Assembly: GCA_017430765.1 (NCBI GenBank)
Contig: JAFRMI010000010.1
Span: 1-26,518 of the forward strand
Source: Lachnospiraceae bacterium
GTDB lineage: Bacteria; Bacillota_A; Clostridia; Lachnospirales; Lachnospiraceae
Length of the DNA stretch: 26,518 nt
Direction: 5' to 3'
Shown: positions 14,824 through 22,966 of the stretch, one piece after another
Position numbering within the stretch: position 1 is the first letter of the stretch
Layout: each line of letters starts with the position of its first letter
The notes under the pieces: model-generated
What the model saw: only the letters and a program-made list of their open reading frames with translations
The model's database searches: none
Told to the model about the DNA's origin: nothing
Translations under genes and position numbers: made by a program

Positions 14824-15891
14824 ATGGACGCGAACAATTTAAAACGCATGAGCGCGCAGTTGAATGTCGATGATTTCCTGCCTGCGAGCGCAGAAGAAAA
14901 AGAATATATGGTAAAAATGCGGCCATCTACCACCGCTTTCAAGGATGGTGTACGCCGCCTCAAAAAAAATAAAGTGGCGATGGTGAGTTTCTGGATCATC
15001 GTCATCATCACGCTTGCCGCGATCTTTGTGCCGATGTTCTGGCCGTATAAATACGAGGCCATGCTCGGTATGACCCCCGGCAAACCCGTCGATCCCTCCT
15101 TCAAGAATCTGCAGCCGTTTGAATATTCGACGACAGAGCTTGGCAGAATCGCGGAAGGGGAGAAGGTCTTCCCGCATATCTTCGGGACGGACGCCAATGG
15201 GCGTGACTACTTCATCCGTGTGGTATACGGCACAAGAATCTCTCTCGCGGTCGGTTTCTTCGCGAGCATCATTGTTCTTGTGATCGGCCTGACAGTGGGA
15301 GCCATCTCAGGCTATGCCGGCGGCAAAGTGGATATGATTATCATGCGTATTGTGGATATCATATACTCCCTCCCGGATATGCTCATGGTGATTCTGCTTG
15401 CGGCGTCTCTGAAGACGACTTTGGAAAAAGCGCTGGAGGGAACGGTACTGGCCAAGATCGGCACCAATATTGTCTCCCTGTTCATAATATTCGCATTGCT
15501 CTACTGGGTTTCCATGGCGAGACTTGTCCGGGGACAGATCCTTTCTCTCCGCGAGCAGGAATATGTCCTGGCCGCGCAGGCGGCAGGCGCCAGGGGAGGA
15601 TGGGTGATCCGGAAGCATCTGATCCCCAACTGCATCTCCGTCATCGTCATTTCGACGGCCCTTCAGATACCGAGCGCGATTTTTACGGAAAGTTATCTGT
15701 CGTTCCTCGGCCTCGGCGTCAACGCACCGATGCCGTCCCTCGGCTCCCTGGCGTCCGACGCGCTGAACGGCATCAACTCGTTCCCCTACAGACTGGTTAT
15801 TCCGGCAATCGTAATCTCACTGATCGTTCTGTCTTTGAACCTCTTCGGAGACGGACTTCGTGACGCTTTCGATCCGAAGCTCAACGGATAA
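14824..15891 (+). CDS. Oligopeptide/dipeptide ABC transporter permease (DppC/OppC type)
   Basis: The second permease of the importer, 355 residues. An N-terminal cytosolic stretch of about 45 residues precedes the first helix, which begins near VAMVSFWIIVIITLAAIFVP. The DppC hallmark FGTDANGRDYFIRVVYGTRISL follows. The EAA loop (EQEYVLAAQAAGARGGWVIRKH) contacts the ATPases, and SYLSFLGLGVNAPMPSLG is the conserved late segment. The region between the first two helices, about 80 residues, is somewhat long, as in many clostridial Opp/App permeases. The start has CGGAGG 7 bases upstream, and the ATPase gene follows 18 bases after the stop. Confidence 0.95.
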   Translation: MDANNLKRMSAQLNVDDFLPASAEEKEYMVKMRPSTTAFKDGVRRLKKNKVAMVSFWIIVIITLAAIFVPMFWPYKYEAMLGMTPGKPVDPSFKNLQPFEYSTTELGRIAEGEKVFPHIFGTDANGRDYFIRVVYGTRISLAVGFFASIIVLVIGLTVGAISGYAGGKVDMIIMRIVDIIYSLPDMLMVILLAASLKTTLEKALEGTVLAKIGTNIVSLFIIFALLYWVSMARLVRGQILSLREQEYVLAAQAAGARGGWVIRKHLIPNCISVIVISTALQIPSAIFTESYLSFLGLGVNAPMPSLGSLASDALNGINSFPYRLVIPAIVISLIVLSLNLFGDGLRDAFDPKLNG

Positions 15892-15909
15892 GGGAAGGAG
15901 GAGAAGCAG

Positions 15910-16878
15910 ATGGCACTTTTGGAAGTCAAAGATCTTCACACATCTTTCTTTACGGATGCCGGTGAAGTGCGCGCGGTGAACGGCGTCTCGTTTGATCTCG
16001 ATCACGGAGAAGTTTTAGGTATCGTCGGCGAATCCGGATCCGGCAAGTCGGTGACGGCTTATTCCGTCATGCAGATTCTGGCCGGCGCAGGAAAGATCGT
16101 TTCCGGCTCGATCAAACTGGACGGGCAGGAACTTGTCGGAGCAGGGGAAAAAATTATGAAGGATGTGCGCGGGAACCGCGTCTCCATCATTTTCCAGGAC
16201 CCGATGACATCCCTCAATCCGACCTACACGATCGGGAAGCAGCTGACGGAAGCCATTCTTCTGCACACGGACCGGAATAAGCAGGAGGCGTGGGACCGCG
16301 CGGTCGAGATGCTCCGTCTGGTCAACGTCAACGAACCGGAAAAGCGCATGAAGCAGTATCCGTTCGAGTTTTCCGGCGGAATGCGCCAGAGAGTCATGAT
16401 CGCCATGGCCCTTGCCTGCGAGCCGGATATTCTGATCGCGGACGAGCCGACAACGGCTCTCGACGTGACGATTCAGGCCGGTATTCTGGAGCTGATGAAG
16501 GACGTACAGAAGAAGATCGGAATGGCGATCATCATGATTACGCATGACCTTGGCGTCATCGCCCAGCTCTGTGATAAGGTGATTGTCATGTATGCCGGCG
16601 GGATCTGTGAACAGGGAACTGCGGACGAGATCTTCTATCACCCCTGCCATGAGTATACGAAGGGGCTCCTCCGCTCCATCCCGACGGCAACGAATTCAGG
16701 GAAGAAGCTGGAGCCGATCACCGGAACGCCGATCGACCTGCTCAATATGCCGAAAGGCTGTCCATTCGCCCCGCGCTGTGACGCCGCCATGAAGATCTGT
16801 ATCCGTGAAAAGGCGGAGAGAATTCATGTGGGCGGAACCCATATGGCGGCGTGCTGGATGAATGTGAAGCCGCAGTGA
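15910..16878 (+). CDS. Peptide ABC transporter ATP-binding protein (DppD/OppD type)
   Basis: The first ATPase of the importer, 322 residues. Walker A is GESGSGKS (about 38-45), the signature FSGGMRQRVMIAMAL, Walker B ILIADEPTTALD and the switch His in ITHDLG. The C-terminal oligopeptide-transporter extension carries CPFAPRCDAAMKIC and a later Cys; in some peptide-transporter ATPases such cysteines hold an Fe-S cluster. AAGGAGGAG lies just before the start. The protein would pair with the DppF-like ATPase encoded next, 98 bases downstream. All nucleotide-binding residues look intact. Confidence 0.95.
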   Translation: MALLEVKDLHTSFFTDAGEVRAVNGVSFDLDHGEVLGIVGESGSGKSVTAYSVMQILAGAGKIVSGSIKLDGQELVGAGEKIMKDVRGNRVSIIFQDPMTSLNPTYTIGKQLTEAILLHTDRNKQEAWDRAVEMLRLVNVNEPEKRMKQYPFEFSGGMRQRVMIAMALACEPDILIADEPTTALDVTIQAGILELMKDVQKKIGMAIIMITHDLGVIAQLCDKVIVMYAGGICEQGTADEIFYHPCHEYTKGLLRSIPTATNSGKKLEPITGTPIDLLNMPKGCPFAPRCDAAMKICIREKAERIHVGGTHMAACWMNVKPQ

Positions 16879-16880
16879 TA

Positions 16881-16910
16881 TCTGCCGCCGTATGTGGAAA
16901 GGCGGGCAGA
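16881..16910 (+). repeat. Hairpin in the gap between the two ATPase genes
   Basis: TCTGCCGCC (16881-16889) pairs with the GGC-GGGCAGA arm (16901-16910) with one bulged G, giving 9 bp around an 11-nt loop. No T-run follows. It may be an RNA-stability or processing element inside the operon. Confidence 0.45.
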
Positions 16911-16976
16911 AGAACGCGGAGCAGTCTTAAGATAACCCGGTTGTGAATGTGTTAAAGAAATACGTATAGTGGAGTG

Positions 16977-17966
16977 ATGAATACATTGAATTCGAATCAG
17001 CCTCTTATTGAAGTCAGACATCTGAAACAGTACTTTCAGATTAACACCGGTTTTTTCCAGTCAAAACCGCTGAAGGCGGTGGATGACATCTCGTTCTCCA
17101 TCCGTGAGGGCGAGACGCTGGGTCTGGTCGGGGAGTCCGGCTGCGGAAAAACGACCGCCGGGCGATCCATTCTGCACCTCTACACACCGACCGCCGGTGA
17201 TGTGATCTACAGAGGAAAGCCGATCAAAACGAAGGCAGACATCGAGGAGTTCCGGACGAAGGCAACCATGGTGTTCCAGGATCCGTACTCTTCGCTTGAC
17301 CCCAGAATGACAGTGGCGGACATCATCGGCGAGCCGCTGGACGTTCACCATATGTACAGTTCCAAAGAGGAGCGCAGGCAGAAGATTCTTGAACTGATGG
17401 ATCACGTCGGCCTCAACTCGGAGCACGCGGCAAGATATGCCCATGAGTTTTCCGGCGGACAGAGACAGCGCGTGGGAATTGCCAGATCTCTCGCGGTAAA
17501 TCCGGATTTCATCGTCTGCGACGAGCCGGTCTCCGCACTCGACGTGTCGATTCAGGCCCAGGTGATCAATATGTTCGATGAGCTCCAGGATGAACTGAAT
17601 CTGACATACCTCTTTATTGCTCATGACCTTCTCGTCGTGCGCCACATCTCGGACCGCATCGCCGTTATGTATCTCGGCCGTATGGTTGAGCTCGCGGATG
17701 CGGATGAGATCTACATGAGGCCCCTTCACCCGTATACAAAAGCTCTGATGTCGGCGGTGCCGGTGCCGGATCCGAAGACGGCGCGCGCAAATAAGCGCGT
17801 GGAGCTCTCCGGAGAGATCCCGAGCCCCTTAAATGCGCCTCCGGGATGCCCGTTCCACACGCGCTGCCCCTATGCGTCGGAGGTGTGCAGGGAGGCAATG
17901 CCGGCGTTTGAAGAGGTGGAGAAAGACCGCTTCGTCGCCTGCCACCGTGTCAGGGAGATTAACTGA
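16977..17966 (+). CDS. Peptide ABC transporter ATP-binding protein (DppF/OppF type)
   Basis: The second ATPase of the importer, 329 residues. Walker A is GESGCGKTT, the signature [15 protein letters not shown], Walker [13 protein letters not shown] and the switch His in IAHDLL. The DppF-type N-terminus ([19 protein letters not shown] and then [12 protein letters not shown]) and the C-terminal [14 protein letters not shown] extension are present. The start is uncertain: ATG 16977 has GGAG only 2 bases upstream, while TTG 16986 would have 11-base spacing. A TATAGT box at 16965-16970 raises the possibility of a near-leaderless internal transcript. It forms the ATPase heterodimer with the preceding gene. 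Confidence 0.93.
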   Translation: MNTLNSNQPLIEVRHLKQYFQINTGFFQSKPLKAVDDISFSIREGETLGLVGESGCGKTTAGRSILHLYTPTAGDVIYRGKPIKTKADIEEFRTKATMVFQDPYSSLDPRMTVADIIGEPLDVHHMYSSKEERRQKILELMDHVGLNSEHAARYAHEFSGGQRQRVGIARSLAVNPDFIVCDEPVSALDVSIQAQVINMFDELQDELNLTYLFIAHDLLVVRHISDRIAVMYLGRMVELADADEIYMRPLHPYTKALMSAVPVPDPKTARANKRVELSGEIPSPLNAPPGCPFHTRCPYASEVCREAMPAFEEVEKDRFVACHRVREIN

Positions 17967-17993
17967 TATCTTAAGGGAACTGTGAAAAGGGCA

Positions 17994-18040
17994 TATGATC
18001 CTTTGATCTGCGGGAACAGCAGATGGTTTTCCGGATCATA
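17994..18040 (+). repeat. Nested stem-loop upstream of the binding-protein gene
   Basis: TATGATCC (17994-18001) pairs with GGATCATA (18033-18040), enclosing ATCTGC (18006-18011) paired with GCAGAT (18019-18024) around a 7-nt loop. It lies 27 bases after the DppF-like stop in a 211-bp gap with no gene. Confidence 0.65.
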
Positions 18041-18100
18041 GCGGATGTTCAAAGATTATCCGGAGCGAAAGGCGGACCGGTATACAGGCTGCCGGTGCTG

Positions 18101-18151
18101 CATTTGCTTCTGATGATACAGCAGCGGGCGGTTTTCTGCCCGGAGCAAATG
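18101..18151 (+). repeat. Second nested stem-loop upstream of the binding-protein gene
   Basis: CATTTGCT (18101-18108) pairs with AGCAAATG (18144-18151), enclosing CGGGC (18125-18129) paired with GCCCG (18138-18142). It ends about 14 bases before the ribosome binding site of the binding-protein gene. No T-run follows, so a terminator is unlikely. Confidence 0.6.
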
Positions 18152-18177
18152 ATATAAGTAGCAGAAAGGAGCACACA

Positions 18178-20109
18178 ATGAAAATGAAAAAGATTCTTGC
18201 ACTCCTCCTCACAGGTGTGATGGTCGCGAGCCTCGGCGCATGCGGCGATTCCGCATCTTCCGGAGACGCGACAGCCGCATCGGTCGCAGTGGATGCAGTC
18301 GAATCTGCAGCTGAAGGAACGGAAGAGGCTGCTGAAGAAGCAGCGGAAGCTCCGGCTGAAGAAGCTGCAGAGGTGCCGGAAGGCGCGGCGGACGGTCTGA
18401 ATGTCTGCCTGGCTTCCGAGCCTGCGACCCTTGATCCCGCACTCAACAGCGCGGTGGACGGCGCGACGATGCTTGCGCACCTGTTCTCCGGTCTCGCAAA
18501 GTGGTCCCAGAAAGAGGACGGTACTCTCGAACTGGTCCCTGACGCGGCGGAAGAGCTGACAGAAGGCGTTGTCGGTGATGACGGCAAGGTCACCTATACC
18601 TATAAGCTCCGCGACGGCCTCACATGGTCCGACGGTCAGCCTGTGACCGCGAATGACTTTGTGTTTGCATGGAACCGCGCGGCGAGCGTTGCACTCGCGG
18701 CTGACTACGGCTATATGTTTGAGGTCGTTGACGGTTATGCGGACATCTGGGATCTGGATGAGGAAGGCAATCCGAAGAATCCGGACGCGAAGCTCAATGT
18801 CACGGCAGTCGATGACAAGACGCTTGAGGTCGTAATCTCCAACGCGATTTCTTACTGGAACGAGCTGCTTGCGTTCCCGACCTACTTCCCGGTCCGAGAA
18901 GATGTTGTTTCCAACGAATCCTGGGCTACAGATCCCAAGACCTATGTGAACAACGGCGCCTATGTCATGTCCGACTGGGCACACAACTCCCTGATCACGC
19001 TCGTCAAGAATGAGAACTATGTGGATGCCGATACGATCACGATGCCGGCCATCAACTTCTATCTCTCCGACGACGCCAACAACATGCTGACCAACTTCAA
19101 GAACGGCGACTGGAAGCTCATCGACGATGTCCCGACCAATGAAATCGCCGCTCTTAAGGAGGAGTATCCGGACAACTTCCGCGTTGAAGGCCAGATCGGC
19201 ACCTACTATGTCTGCTGGAACGTCAACGAGGAGATCCTTCCCGCTGACAGTGATCTCACCGGCACAGAGGCGGAGCATGCCAAGGAAGAGATCCGCAACG
19301 CGATCTCCCTGATTTTTGACCGCAATTATATTGTCAACGATATCGCACAGGGCGGCCAGGTTCCGGCTTCCTCCTTCGTCGCGATGGGTATGACGGATGC
19401 TGACGGATCCGAGTTCTACAAGAACGCCGGTGACAATGCGGATTTCGACGGCTATTATAATGTCGCCGCGGATGCGCTGGAGTCCAACTTTGCGGCTGCC
19501 ATGGAAGTTCTGAAGAAGTACTATGAGTTCGACGAGAGCACACAGATGTTCACAAACTTCCCGACAATGACCTACCTCTACAATACTTCTGAAGGCCACA
19601 AGGCGATCGGCGAGTATCTGCAGAGCGCCCTCGCGAGCATCGGCATCACGATGAACCTTGAGAACCAGGAGTGGAACACCTTCCTTGAGACCCGTAAGAA
19701 CGGTGACTACAGCATCGCCCGGAACGGATGGCTCGCGGACTACAACGATCCGATCTGCTTCCTTGACATGTGGACCACCGCGTCCGGCAACAATGACGTC
19801 CAGTTCGGCAAGGGCGCCAATAAGGATGTCCACGCATACAGCCTTGACCTGACAGATCTCGGCTATGACACCAAGGTCGAGGACGGCACATGGGCAGAGA
19901 CCTATGATGTTCTCATCTCGGATATCAAGAGCTGCACGGATCAGGAGACAAGATACGCGCTGATGCACAAGGCAGAGGATCTCCTCATGAGCACCGGCTG
20001 CATCTGCCCGATCTATTTCTACACGGATCTCTACATGATCGACGATACACTGCAGGGTTACTTCTCTAACCCGCTCGGCTACAAGTACTTCATGTACAGC
20101 CATTATTAA
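18178..20109 (+). CDS. Peptide ABC transporter substrate-binding lipoprotein (SBP_bac_5)
   Basis: The extracellular peptide-binding protein of the importer, 643 residues. A lipoprotein signal is clear: MKMKKILALLLTGVMVASLG then Ala-Cys, with lipidated Cys22. Residues about 30-71 form an Ala/Glu-rich flexible linker, then the SBP_bac_5 domain starts at LNVCLASEPATLDPALNS. Family features follow, including LRDGLTWSDGQPVTANDFVFAWNRA and the late IARNGWLADYNDP. AAAGGAG lies 6 bases before the ATG. Codon use leans strongly to C-ending Asn, Asp, Ile and Tyr codons, suggesting high expression. It is the last operon gene, separated by structured RNA and followed by a strong terminator. Ligand length cannot be told from sequence. 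Confidence 0.96.
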   Translation: MKMKKILALLLTGVMVASLGACGDSASSGDATAASVAVDAVESAAEGTEEAAEEAAEAPAEEAAEVPEGAADGLNVCLASEPATLDPALNSAVDGATMLAHLFSGLAKWSQKEDGTLELVPDAAEELTEGVVGDDGKVTYTYKLRDGLTWSDGQPVTANDFVFAWNRAASVALAADYGYMFEVVDGYADIWDLDEEGNPKNPDAKLNVTAVDDKTLEVVISNAISYWNELLAFPTYFPVREDVVSNESWATDPKTYVNNGAYVMSDWAHNSLITLVKNENYVDADTITMPAINFYLSDDANNMLTNFKNGDWKLIDDVPTNEIAALKEEYPDNFRVEGQIGTYYVCWNVNEEILPADSDLTGTEAEHAKEEIRNAISLIFDRNYIVNDIAQGGQVPASSFVAMGMTDADGSEFYKNAGDNADFDGYYNVAADALESNFAAAMEVLKKYYEFDESTQMFTNFPTMTYLYNTSEGHKAIGEYLQSALASIGITMNLENQEWNTFLETRKNGDYSIARNGWLADYNDPICFLDMWTTASGNNDVQFGKGANKDVHAYSLDLTDLGYDTKVEDGTWAETYDVLISDIKSCTDQETRYALMHKAEDLLMSTGCICPIYFYTDLYMIDDTLQGYFSNPLGYKYFMYSHY

Positions 20110-20139
20110 AGAGCAGGCAGTTACAGGAGAAACAAAAAG

Positions 20140-20218
20140 TGTTCCCGGTTAAAATGCGGTTCATAATAGGAAATTCAGCATCGAGCTGATTTGAACCGTC
20201 ATTCTTCAACCGGGAACA
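20140..20218 (+). ncRNA. Long nested stem-loop of unknown role after the peptide-importer operon
   Basis: A nearly continuous hairpin of about 79 bases. The outer arms TGTTCCCGGTT and AACCGGGAACA (20140-20150, 20208-20218) pair perfectly over 11 bp. The middle arms CGGTTCA and TGAACCG (20157-20163, 20192-20198) pair, with ATG/CAT extending outward across one bulge. The inner arms TCAGC and GCTGA (20175-20179, 20185-20189) close a 5-nt loop. It has no T-run and precedes a separate terminator. It may be an RNA-end protector, a regulatory RNA or a repeated palindromic element. Confidence 0.55.
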
Positions 20219-20227
20219 GCGGAAAAC

Positions 20228-20268
20228 GGCTTCATGGGAGCAGAAACGCTTCTGTGAAGCCTCTTTTT
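20228..20268 (+). terminator. Terminator of the peptide-importer operon
   Basis: GGCTTCA (20228-20234) pairs with TGAAGCC (20255-20261). Inside, CAGAA (20241-20245) pairs with TTCTG (20250-20254), with a 6-nt one-sided bulge. TCTTTTTA follows. This is a good intrinsic terminator 118 bases after the binding-protein stop. Confidence 0.85.
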
Positions 20269-20291
20269 ATTCCTCTTCGACATACCACGCT

Positions 20292-20328
20292 GCCCGTAAG
20301 ATGCGCTATCAGACCGGGGGCTTTTTTT
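20292..20328 (+). terminator. Weak second terminator-like site
   Basis: GCCC(G) near 20292 can pair with the GC-rich stretch ending at 20321, and seven T residues (20322-20328) follow. The stem is short and bulged. It could catch read-through from the operon or serve as a T-rich -35 region of the next gene. Confidence 0.3.
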
Positions 20329-20391
20329 GAGATGCATTTTCGTGTATCATAGCTGTATGAAAGAAGAATGAAAGACAAAGAGATATATCAT

Positions 20392-22329
20392 ATGATTGAG
20401 ATCAGTCAATTGAAAGTCAGGTGCGGCAGCGGACCGGAAGCGGTTGAGGAGAAGATCCGAAGGACGCTCCGCCTGAAAGCGGAGGATGAATTCTTCTGGG
20501 AAATAAGCCGTCACTCAGTCGATGCCCGGAAAAAGCCGGAACTTAGCGATGTCTATACTGTGCGGGTTTCTCTTTGTGCAGCGGGAACAGGAGCCGCAAA
20601 AAAGCGTGATCACGGGCACGGATTGTCAGATAAAAGCGGACGCCTCACAGCCCGGAAAGCAGGGAACTTTAGAACAGACGGTTTAAGAACAGCCGAACAG
20701 GGCATAAAAGAGTCTTCTATAGCGGAGGAGAGAGAGGCGCAGCTCGTTCGAAAATGCAGGAATCAGAATATTCGTATCGCGGAAGATACGGCATATGTGT
20801 TTCCGGAGACGGAACCGGGAGCGCGGCGCCTTTTACACCGTCCGGTGGTGGTCGGCAGCGGGCCGGCGGGACTGTTCTGTGCCCTCATGCTCTCGAGGGG
20901 CGGCTACCGCCCGATTCTCATTGAGAGAGGGAAACCGATGGAGGAGCGGATCCGGGATGTGGCTGCATTTTTTGAGACCGGAAAACTCAATCCTTCTTCC
21001 AACGTGCAGTTTGGGGAGGGAGGAGCCGGGACATTCTCGGACGGGAAACTGACGACGGGTGTGAAAGACCGGTCGGGGAGGATCCGTTTCGTGCTGCGGA
21101 CATTTGCGGACGCCGGCGCGCCGGAGGAAATCCTTTATGAAAATCTGCCGCACATCGGAACGGACCGCCTTACAGGAGTGGTGGTGTCTTTGCGGGAGGA
21201 AATCAGGAGTCTGGGAGGAGATGTGCGGTTTTCCTCGCTTGTAACGGACATCGTGAGCAGGGAAGGAAACGTGACGGCCATCAGGGTGATGGGTCCGGAA
21301 GGATCAGAGTACGAGTTAGAGACGGAGACGGTCGTTCTTGCCCCGGGACACAGCGCGCGTGACACGATCCGCATGCTTTATGAACATGGTGTCAAAATCC
21401 AGCAGAAGAATTTTGCGGTCGGTTTCCGCGTGTCCCATCCACAGAGCCTCATCAATGACGCGCAGTACGGAGTATCATCATCGGAAGATATGGAGAGGCT
21501 TTCTCTTGCGCCGGCCAGTTATAAGCTGACGGCGAAAGCCTCTGACGGAAGAGGCGTCTACAGCTTCTGTATGTGTCCGGGCGGGTACGTTGTCAACGCT
21601 TCCTCGGAGGCCGGCGGACTTGTGGTCAATGGGATGAGTGATTTCGCGAGGGACAGCGCGAGGGCGAACAGCGCCATTGTCATGGCGGTCTCGGAGGACG
21701 ATTTCGGATCACCGCATCCGCTTGCGGGTCTGTCTTATCAGGAGAAGCTGGAGAGGAGAGCGTACAGGGTTGCGGACGGGCGGATTCCTGTTGAAAGTTA
21801 CGAAGACTTTCGGAACAAAACGGCAGGATACGACGGTAAAGGCGGAGAGATACTTCTGCGGACAGATGATACGAAACACAGTGGTTTGACTTTGGCGGAT
21901 GACGGGAGAGATACAGACGAACAAATTAATAACGGCGGGGAAGATCAAGTGCGGCCGCTTACAAAAGAAGAGAGGTGTGCGCTGTGCATCCGCGGTGAGG
22001 CGGCGTATGCGCCTCTGCATACCTTACTGCCGGGAAAGCTTACGAAAGCATTTACCCAGGGAATGGAGCGTTTTGATCATGTGATTCCCGGTTTTGCGGG
22101 AGATGCGGCATACGTGATGGGCCTCGAGAGCCGCACATCCTCCCCGGTCCGGATTCTTCGGGACGGGGGATGCGAGTCTTCGCTTAAAGGACTGTATCCG
22201 TGCGGGGAAGGAGCCGGATATGCCGGCGGAATTATGTCTGCGGCGGTCGACGGGATCCGCGTCGCGGAGGTGATCGCACGAAATTTCAGTCCTCCCTGTG
22301 ACGATTCGGACAGGAGTGCCGTATATTGA
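20392..22329 (+). CDS. NAD(P)/FAD-dependent oxidoreductase (COG2509-like FAD-dependent dehydrogenase)
   Basis: A cytosolic flavoprotein of uncharacterised substrate, 645 residues from the start chosen. The N-terminal domain has HSVDARKKPELSDVYTV (about 41-57). The FAD dinucleotide motif VVVGSGPAG is at 152-160, and NVQFGEGGAGTFSDGKL at 204-220 is family-specific. The C-terminal ESRTSSPVRI (579-588) and PCGEGAGYAGGI (603-614) are hallmark flavin contacts. It is about 100 residues longer than most relatives, owing to hydrophilic inserts at about 63-112 and 473-535. The start at 20392 fits the family N-terminus; ATG 20368 is also possible. It precedes a NUDIX gene by 19 bases. Confidence 0.9.
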   Translation: MIEISQLKVRCGSGPEAVEEKIRRTLRLKAEDEFFWEISRHSVDARKKPELSDVYTVRVSLCAAGTGAAKKRDHGHGLSDKSGRLTARKAGNFRTDGLRTAEQGIKESSIAEEREAQLVRKCRNQNIRIAEDTAYVFPETEPGARRLLHRPVVVGSGPAGLFCALMLSRGGYRPILIERGKPMEERIRDVAAFFETGKLNPSSNVQFGEGGAGTFSDGKLTTGVKDRSGRIRFVLRTFADAGAPEEILYENLPHIGTDRLTGVVVSLREEIRSLGGDVRFSSLVTDIVSREGNVTAIRVMGPEGSEYELETETVVLAPGHSARDTIRMLYEHGVKIQQKNFAVGFRVSHPQSLINDAQYGVSSSEDMERLSLAPASYKLTAKASDGRGVYSFCMCPGGYVVNASSEAGGLVVNGMSDFARDSARANSAIVMAVSEDDFGSPHPLAGLSYQEKLERRAYRVADGRIPVESYEDFRNKTAGYDGKGGEILLRTDDTKHSGLTLADDGRDTDEQINNGGEDQVRPLTKEERCALCIRGEAAYAPLHTLLPGKLTKAFTQGMERFDHVIPGFAGDAAYVMGLESRTSSPVRILRDGGCESSLKGLYPCGEGAGYAGGIMSAAVDGIRVAEVIARNFSPPCDDSDRSAVY

Positions 22330-22348
22330 TGAAAAGGAGTCTGCCCTT

Positions 22349-22939
22349 ATGGACGAATTGAAACGGCTTAACAGAAGAACGGTTTTTAACGGCAGGGCGA
22401 TCGATTTCTGCAAGGATACGATGCGCCTGCCGGACGGCAGGATTGAGGAGTGGGATTTTATCCATCACAAAAAAGGCGGAGGGGCGTGTGTGGTTCCGGT
22501 GCTGCCGGATGGACGCATTTTACTGATCCGGCAAATGCGGCCGGCCATCGACCGCGAGACACTTGAGCTACCCGCCGGGGCGAGAGACCCCATAGGGACG
22601 GACGGGGACGGAAAAACGATCTATGAGGATACGAAGGTGACGGCTTTGCGTGAACTCCGCGAGGAGACAGGTTACGGGGCGGAGACGGTCACGAAACTGT
22701 TCTCTATTAAGACGGCTGTCGCATTCTTCGATGAGTTCACGGATGTCTATCTTGCGGAGAATGTGCAGCTTATGGGACAGCAGTATCTTGACGAGGCGGA
22801 AGCCATCCGGGTGGTGTCCTGCGATATGAAGGATCTTCTTTGCAGAATTTATGCGGGGGAGATAGAAGACGCGAAGACAGTGGCCGGAATTCTCGCATAC
22901 GCCTGGTATGCGGAACACAGGCCGGAGACTGCCTGCTGA
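22349..22939 (+). CDS. NUDIX hydrolase, ADP-ribose pyrophosphatase-like
   Basis: A 196-residue hydrolase resembling ADP-ribose pyrophosphatases (NudF type), which split ADP-ribose or related sugar nucleotides. The catalytic helix RELREETG (101-108) is intact, with Glu93 seven residues before it as in the Nudix box. The usual five-residue gap between the first Gly (LPAG, 74-77) and that Glu is enlarged by about ten residues (Arg79 to Ile91, Gly/Asp-rich). The N-terminal beta domain (RRTVFNGRAIDFCKDTMRLPDG) fits dimeric NudF enzymes. The start at 22349 has AAGGAG 9 bases upstream. It sits between the FAD oxidoreductase and a metal exporter, probably co-transcribed with both. Confidence 0.9.
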   Translation: MDELKRLNRRTVFNGRAIDFCKDTMRLPDGRIEEWDFIHHKKGGGACVVPVLPDGRILLIRQMRPAIDRETLELPAGARDPIGTDGDGKTIYEDTKVTALRELREETGYGAETVTKLFSIKTAVAFFDEFTDVYLAENVQLMGQQYLDEAEAIRVVSCDMKDLLCRIYAGEIEDAKTVAGILAYAWYAEHRPETAC

Positions 22940-22966
22940 TAAGAACAAAAGGAGATAAATCGGAAA

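Noticed and set aside
18049..20103. Very long open frame on the minus strand opposite the peptide-binding lipoprotein
   Set aside because: It is an exact shadow of a strongly codon-biased gene, has no ribosome binding site and no recognisable domain.
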